Below are positions 6,893 through 9,346 of a DNA stretch of 9,346 nucleotides, one piece after another. This DNA is from Chloroflexota bacterium (GTDB lineage Bacteria; Chloroflexota; Dehalococcoidia; Dehalococcoidales; RBG-16-60-22). Within the stretch, counting starts at the first letter, position 1. Each line of letters starts with the position of its first letter. A program made the translations under genes and the position numbers. The notes beneath the pieces are model-generated. The model had not been told where the DNA came from and did not search any database. It saw nothing but the letters and a program-made list of their open reading frames with translations. The stretch lies in NCBI GenBank assembly GCA_016190585.1, contig JACPQH010000095.1, forward strand, positions 1 to 9,346, written 5' to 3'.

Positions 6893-6914
6893 TTCCTTAG
6901 TAATTTCTTAGTAA
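6893..6914 (+). repeat. Tandem 11-bp direct repeat, box 2
   Basis: TTCCTTAGTAA (6893-6903) and TTTCTTAGTAA (6904-6914) differ at a single base. Each carries an 8-mer CTTAGTAA separated by a 3-bp spacer, a layout like the tandem 8-mer plus 3-bp spacing known for PhoB-family boxes. The outer ends CCTTA and TAAGG can also pair as a weak hairpin. It lies about 190 bp downstream of box 1 and about 205 bp upstream of the next start codon. Confidence 0.5.
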
Positions 6915-7117
6915 GGCGCCGGCGGGTTTCAGGCCGTTTCCCCGGGAAATTAGGAACCTTACCTGATTATATACCGGGGCCAGCCTCCCTATGATAACGA
7001 TAGAAGCCAATTTGTGGGAAAGGAGGGAAAAGGCGATGTGTTGAAGCTAACAGGCGCGACCCCGGTTATGGCCAGCCCGAGTGGAAATAAAATATTGCAT
7101 GATGGAGGTTATCTGCC

Positions 7118-7609
7118 ATGAAAAAAATCATCCGACCCTTCCTGGTTGTCTTCCTGGCGTTGGGTCTCCTTATCGGCGTAGGTATCCCGGCGGCCGCCCA
7201 GGAATGCCCGCCGCCGCCGGAGTGCCCCCCGCCGCCGGAATGCCCCCCGCAGGAGGGCCTGACGCCGGGCTTCTGGAAGAACCATGTCGAGGCCTGGGTG
7301 GGCTACTCTCCCAACCAGACCCTGGAAAGCGTCTTTGACGTGCCCGACAGCCTGGGCCTGGACAACGTCTCCCTGCTGGACGCCCTGAACTTCGGCGGCG
7401 GGCCGGGGGTCGACGGCATGGCCAAGATATTGCTGCGCGCCGCGGTGGCCGCCCTGCTTAACGCCGCCCACCCGGATATCAACTACGCGATAACGGAGCC
7501 GGCCGTGATCGGCGCCACCAACTTCGTCCTTGCCACCCTGGACAAGGACTTCATGGAGACTCTCAAGGACCTGTTCGACGCCTTGAACAACCTGGGCGGC
7601 TCTCTGTAA
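7118..7609 (+). CDS. Secreted protein with Cys-Pro repeats and TPGFWKNH domain, function unknown
   Basis: A 163-aa protein with a classical Sec signal peptide: KKIIRP, a hydrophobic core at 8-23, and AAA before a likely cleavage after A27. The mature N-terminus has three near-repeats of ECPPPP (29-44) with cysteines C30, C36 and C42. These are the only cysteines and may anchor or cross-link the protein. A globular region follows, opening with GLTPGFWKNH (47-56) and containing GGGPGVDGMAKILLRAAVAALLNAAHPD (93-120) and LDALNNLG-like DALNNLGGSL (154-163). I recognise this combination from uncharacterised secreted bacterial proteins, where the ending is often NLGCPL; here the cysteine is replaced by glycine. 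The ATG is preceded by GGAGG at nine bases. No neighbour suggests a function, and the unusually long structured upstream region suggests tight control. Surface or matrix roles are speculation. Confidence 0.85.
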   Translation: MKKIIRPFLVVFLALGLLIGVGIPAAAQECPPPPECPPPPECPPQEGLTPGFWKNHVEAWVGYSPNQTLESVFDVPDSLGLDNVSLLDALNFGGGPGVDGMAKILLRAAVAALLNAAHPDINYAITEPAVIGATNFVLATLDKDFMETLKDLFDALNNLGGSL

Positions 7610-7627
7610 TCAGTCTCAGTCTGATAA

Positions 7628-7661
7628 CCGGGGAGGGGACAGCAGCGGTCCCCTCCCCCGG
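7628..7661 (+). terminator. Very stable GC hairpin after the secreted protein gene
   Basis: CCGGGGAGGGGAC (7628-7640) pairs with GTCCCCTCCCCCGG (7648-7661), thirteen pairs with one bulged C and a seven-base loop, starting 18 nt after the stop codon. There is no T-run after it (CTCACCCGGG), so it is not a standard intrinsic terminator. It could protect the mRNA 3' end, stop transcription in a U-tract-independent way, or be a relic of a repeat. Confidence 0.55.
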
Positions 7662-7766
7662 CTCACCCGGGTCTGCCCTATCCTAGCGGTGGCGCTCCAG
7701 GCAGCAAGCAGGGCGGAAGAGCAAGCTCGCTCCCTTATTACTCAATCCTGGTTGCTGTCAGACCTG

Positions 7767-7949
7767 CCTCACCCCAGTCCCCTCTCCATCCTGAAAGATG
7801 GTGCCGCGCAAAGTTATATAGGGATGGAGAGGGGAGTTAGGAGGCAAGGGGGCGAAGCCCCCTCGCCAATTCTCTCCTCCGCTCCATATATCTAATCATT
7901 AGTCAAAATAGATACCCATAACATGGAGCGGTGGACACAAGGGGTGAGG
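7767..7949. mobile_element. MITE/REP-like palindromic element
   Basis: A 183-bp non-coding segment bounded by perfect 9-bp inverted ends CCTCACCCC (7767-7775) and GGGGTGAGG (7941-7949). It contains three nested inverted repeats: TCCCCTCTCCATCC (7778-7791) with its complement at 7822-7835; AGGGGGC (7847-7853) with GCCCCCT (7857-7863) around GAA; and CCGCTCCAT (7879-7887) with ATGGAGCGG (7923-7931). Transcribed, it would fold as a multi-branched cloverleaf. The CCTCACCCC and CCCCTCTCC core is of a kind I associate with dispersed repeats in Chloroflexota and cyanobacteria. A 7-bp direct repeat GGTTGCT (7750-7756 and 7948-7954) surrounds it but is offset from the inverted ends, so it may not be a target-site duplication. 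It lies between the secreted protein gene and the rsmI promoter. It encodes no transposase and would have to be moved in trans. Confidence 0.55.
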
Positions 7950-7998
7950 TTGCTTACAATCACCATCGGGATTGAGCGGAACCCTCGCTCCGGAAGCG

Positions 7999-8028
7999 TA
8001 GACAGCCTCCTGATACTTAAGTTATAAT
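7999..8028 (+). promoter_or_regulatory. Sigma70-type promoter of the rsmI-metG run
   Basis: TAGACA (7999-8004) and a perfect TATAAT (8023-8028) are separated by 18 bp. The -35 matches five of six consensus positions. Transcription would start near 8035, giving a leader of about 30 nt before the rsmI ATG at 8065. This is the best promoter match in the window. An inverted pair GAGCG (7974-7978) and CGCTC (7986-7990) lies just upstream. Confidence 0.7.
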
Positions 8029-8064
8029 ACTAAACGGTTATCTCCGAATCTTTTTAAGGAAGGT

Positions 8065-8895
8065 ATGCCCGCTCTCTACGTCGTGGCAACCCCTGTCGGC
8101 AACCTGGAAGATATTACCCTGCGCGCTCTCCGTACCCTGCGGGAAGTGAAGCTTATTGCCGCCGAAGACACTCGCAAGACCCGGCGGCTGCTGAATACCT
8201 ACGACATCAAAACCCCGAGCACGAGCTACCATGAGCACAACAAGCTGGCGAAGATGGCTTATATCCTGAGCGTTCTCGAGAGTGCCGACGTGGCACTGGT
8301 GTCTGACGCCGGCACGCCCGGCCTGTCGGACCCCGGTTACGAGCTCATCCGGGCGGCGGCGGGGCGGGGGGTCCCGGTCATCGCGGTGCCCGGACCGGCC
8401 GTCGTCGTCATCGCGCTGACGGTTTCCGGCTTGCCCCTGGACAAGGTCGTCTTTATCGGTTTCCTGCCCAACCGAGGCGCGGCGCGCCGGAAAATGCTGG
8501 CGGAGCTGGCGCGGGAGACGGGGACGATTGCCATGTTCGAAGCGCCGCACCGGCTGCAGGCGGCCCTGGCTGACATCCTGGCGACCCTGGGCGACCGGGA
8601 GATAGCGGTCTGCCGGGAGCTGACCAAGGTGCACGAGGAGGTCTTCCGCAGCACGGTCAGCGGCGCTATCGCGCGTTTCACCGAACCCCGCGGAGAGTTT
8701 ACCCTGGTCGTGGCCGGCTACCGGCCGGAAGCCAGGCCGTCCATGACCGGCGAGACCGAAGCCCGGCTGCAGGCAATGTCCCGGGAGGGGGTAACCGCCA
8801 GGGAGGCCGTAGCCCGGCTGGCCGGAGAGACCGGCGTATCCAAAAAAGAGCTTTACCGCGCCTGGCTGCGTTCCGGCAAGGCGCGGAAACAGTAG
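8065..8895 (+). CDS. rsmI: 16S rRNA (cytidine(1402)-2'-O)-methyltransferase RsmI
   Basis: A 276-aa tetrapyrrole-methylase-fold enzyme that uses S-adenosylmethionine to methylate the 2'-OH of C1402 of 16S rRNA in the decoding centre, tuning initiation and codon fidelity. The family blocks are all present in order: LYVVATPVGNLEDITLRAL (4-22), AAEDTRKTRRLL (32-43), VALVSDAGTPGLSDPGYEL (76-94), VPGPAVVV (108-115), IGFLP (131-135), FEAPHRL (158-164), and CRELTKVHEEVFRST (183-197). A small C-terminal helix-turn-helix-like segment (230-272, with GVTAREAVARLAGETGVSKKELY) is also usual. The ATG at 8065 gives the standard N-terminus. AAGGAAGG (8056-8063) overlaps the expected ribosome site but is close to the start codon. 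It is first in a co-directional run with the 72-aa protein and metG, driven by the promoter at 7999-8028. Confidence 0.96.
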   Translation: MPALYVVATPVGNLEDITLRALRTLREVKLIAAEDTRKTRRLLNTYDIKTPSTSYHEHNKLAKMAYILSVLESADVALVSDAGTPGLSDPGYELIRAAAGRGVPVIAVPGPAVVVIALTVSGLPLDKVVFIGFLPNRGAARRKMLAELARETGTIAMFEAPHRLQAALADILATLGDREIAVCRELTKVHEEVFRSTVSGAIARFTEPRGEFTLVVAGYRPEARPSMTGETEARLQAMSREGVTAREAVARLAGETGVSKKELYRAWLRSGKARKQ

Positions 8896-8916
8896 AAAAC
8901 AAGAGGTGTTAAGATA

Positions 8917-9135
8917 ATGCGTCGAGGTTGTGTATCGTTAGGCGAGGTGCGCTGTGACGAGTGCGGCAAGCTCATCCCGTACCCGGAGCGTTACCTGGCG
9001 GTGGATGAGAAGGACGGCATCGAGAACGAGGAGGGCGAGACCCGGCACTACTGCGTGAAGGACGCCCTGAAGAAGGGCTACGCCCATTACAAGGAAGAGA
9101 AGGGGGAGAAGGTGCTTACCTTCTTCGAGGAGTAG
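8917..9135 (+). CDS. Small CxxC (zinc-ribbon-like) protein of unknown function
   Basis: A 72-aa, charged, soluble protein. C13 and C16 form a CDEC knuckle, and H44 and C46 (HYC) are placed where a second pair of metal ligands could be, so a small zinc-bound fold is plausible. The rest is rich in Lys and Glu and ends in FFEE. The start at 8917 has AGAGG (8901-8905) upstream with long spacing. A GTG start in frame at residue 11 is possible but would leave no N-terminal extension before the CxxC. The gene sits 21 nt after rsmI and 12 nt before metG, so it is almost certainly in the same transcript. I do not recognise a named family. Its position between two translation genes hints at, but does not show, a translation-related role. 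Confidence 0.75.
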   Translation: MRRGCVSLGEVRCDECGKLIPYPERYLAVDEKDGIENEEGETRHYCVKDALKKGYAHYKEEKGEKVLTFFEE

Positions 9136-9147
9136 GCCGCGCCTGAC

Positions 9148-9346
9148 ATGAGCGAGAGAATCTTTATCGGCGTGGCCTGGCCCTACGCCAACGGCCCCCT
9201 CCACCTGGGGCACGTCGCCGGGGCTTACCTGCCCGCCGATATCTTTGTCCGTTTCCACCGTATCAAGGGCAACGAGGTAATCATGGTGTCCGGGGCCGAC
9301 CAGCACGGCACCCCTATCACCATCAAGGCCGAGCAGGAAGGCAAGA
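9148..9346 (+). CDS. metG: Methionyl-tRNA synthetase, N-terminal fragment (runs off window)
   Basis: The first 66 codons of a class I aminoacyl-tRNA synthetase that attaches methionine to tRNA-Met. The N-terminus [20 protein letters not shown] (11-30) contains the class I HIGH signature as HLGH (19-22). It is followed by [12 protein letters not shown] (33-44) and [10 protein letters not shown] (48-57), the equivalent of the DxHGTP block that binds methionine and tRNA in MetRS. The opening resembles the archaeal/E. coli-type MetRS, with AxxxxADxxVRxxRxxG spacing. GAGGAG (9127-9132) lies somewhat far upstream of the ATG. The KMSKS motif and C-terminus lie beyond the window. It is the last gene seen in the rsmI run, and is truncated only by the window edge. 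Confidence 0.93.
   Translation, partial: MSERIFIGVAWPYANGPLHLGHVAGAYLPADIFVRFHRIKGNEVIMVSGADQHGTPITIKAEQEGK

Larger units (their letters stand above)
6637..7117 (+). other. Long structured leader/intergenic region before the secreted protein gene
   Basis: 481 nt with no credible gene. It holds two pairs of 11-bp direct repeats, a predicted three-way junction, two competing hairpins (all listed separately), and a 13-bp palindrome TTTCCCCGGGAAA (6937-6949). TATGAT (6990-6995) is a possible -10 with no good -35. The ribosome site of the next gene, GGAGG (7104-7108), is nine bases before its ATG. A 17-codon frame (7068-7121) overlaps that start as ATGA, and an AGGAGG (7021-7026) precedes the two-codon frame ATG TGT TGA at 7036. 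Neither can be shown to be translated. The density of repeats suggests complex transcriptional or RNA-level control of the secreted protein. Confidence 0.5.

Noticed and set aside
7068..7121. 17-codon frame overlapping the secreted protein start as ATGA
   Set aside because: It lacks its own ribosome site, and the GGAGG inside it is correctly placed for the ATG at 7118; coupling cannot be shown from sequence.
7689..7895. 68-codon open frame after the secreted protein gene
   Set aside because: It runs through the palindromic repeat element, has no ribosome site, and its translation is just repeat sequence.
1..9346. CRISPR arrays, tRNA and rRNA genes, prophage or transposase genes
   Set aside because: No regularly spaced long repeats, tRNA cloverleaf with TTCRA arm, rRNA segments or recombinase motifs were seen on reading both strands.

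Overview
The window is GC-rich chromosomal bacterial DNA. The prfA-prmC pair, the rsmI / small CxxC protein / metG run, the OFA-type MFS permease and the orphan TRAP solute-binding protein together suggest a Chloroflexota genome, probably of the Dehalococcoidia lineage. That placement is an inference from family resemblance and gene order, not a search result.

Left part (1-1100): a plus-strand multi-pass membrane protein with the four-motif layout of PrsW/YhfC-type glutamic intramembrane proteases begins at a TTG codon. It converges on a minus-strand block, and a hairpin with a U-tract (minus-strand sense) separates the two.

Minus-strand block (1087-5559): read in the direction of transcription, this runs TRAP-type lipoprotein (dctP-like), MFS permease, prfA (release factor 1), prmC (release factor methyltransferase). 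prfA and prmC overlap by 50 nt and are functionally linked, because PrmC methylates the GGQ glutamine of RF1. The two transport genes look like separate, co-oriented accessory functions. The TRAP protein has a strong Shine-Dalgarno site but no DctQ/DctM membrane partners in the window.

Centre (5560-6636): a 309-nt divergent intergenic region separates the TRAP gene from a plus-strand classical SDR oxidoreductase with a complete Asn-Ser-Tyr-Lys tetrad.

Region 6637-8064 is the least ordinary part. A 481-nt leader region carries two pairs of 11-bp-period direct repeats, a predicted three-way-junction RNA followed by T6, and two mutually exclusive hairpins. It precedes a gene for a small secreted protein with Cys-Pro repeats and a GLTPGFWKNH motif, which belongs to an uncharacterised secreted family. 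After that gene come a very stable hairpin and a 183-bp multi-branched palindromic, MITE/REP-like element.

Right part (8065-9346): a good sigma70-type promoter (TAGACA-18-TATAAT) drives a housekeeping run of rsmI (16S rRNA C1402 2'-O-methyltransferase), a 72-aa CxxC protein of unknown function, and the start of metG (methionyl-tRNA synthetase), which is cut by the window end. Translation is the common theme of the ordinary genes: peptide release, release-factor methylation, rRNA methylation and tRNA charging.
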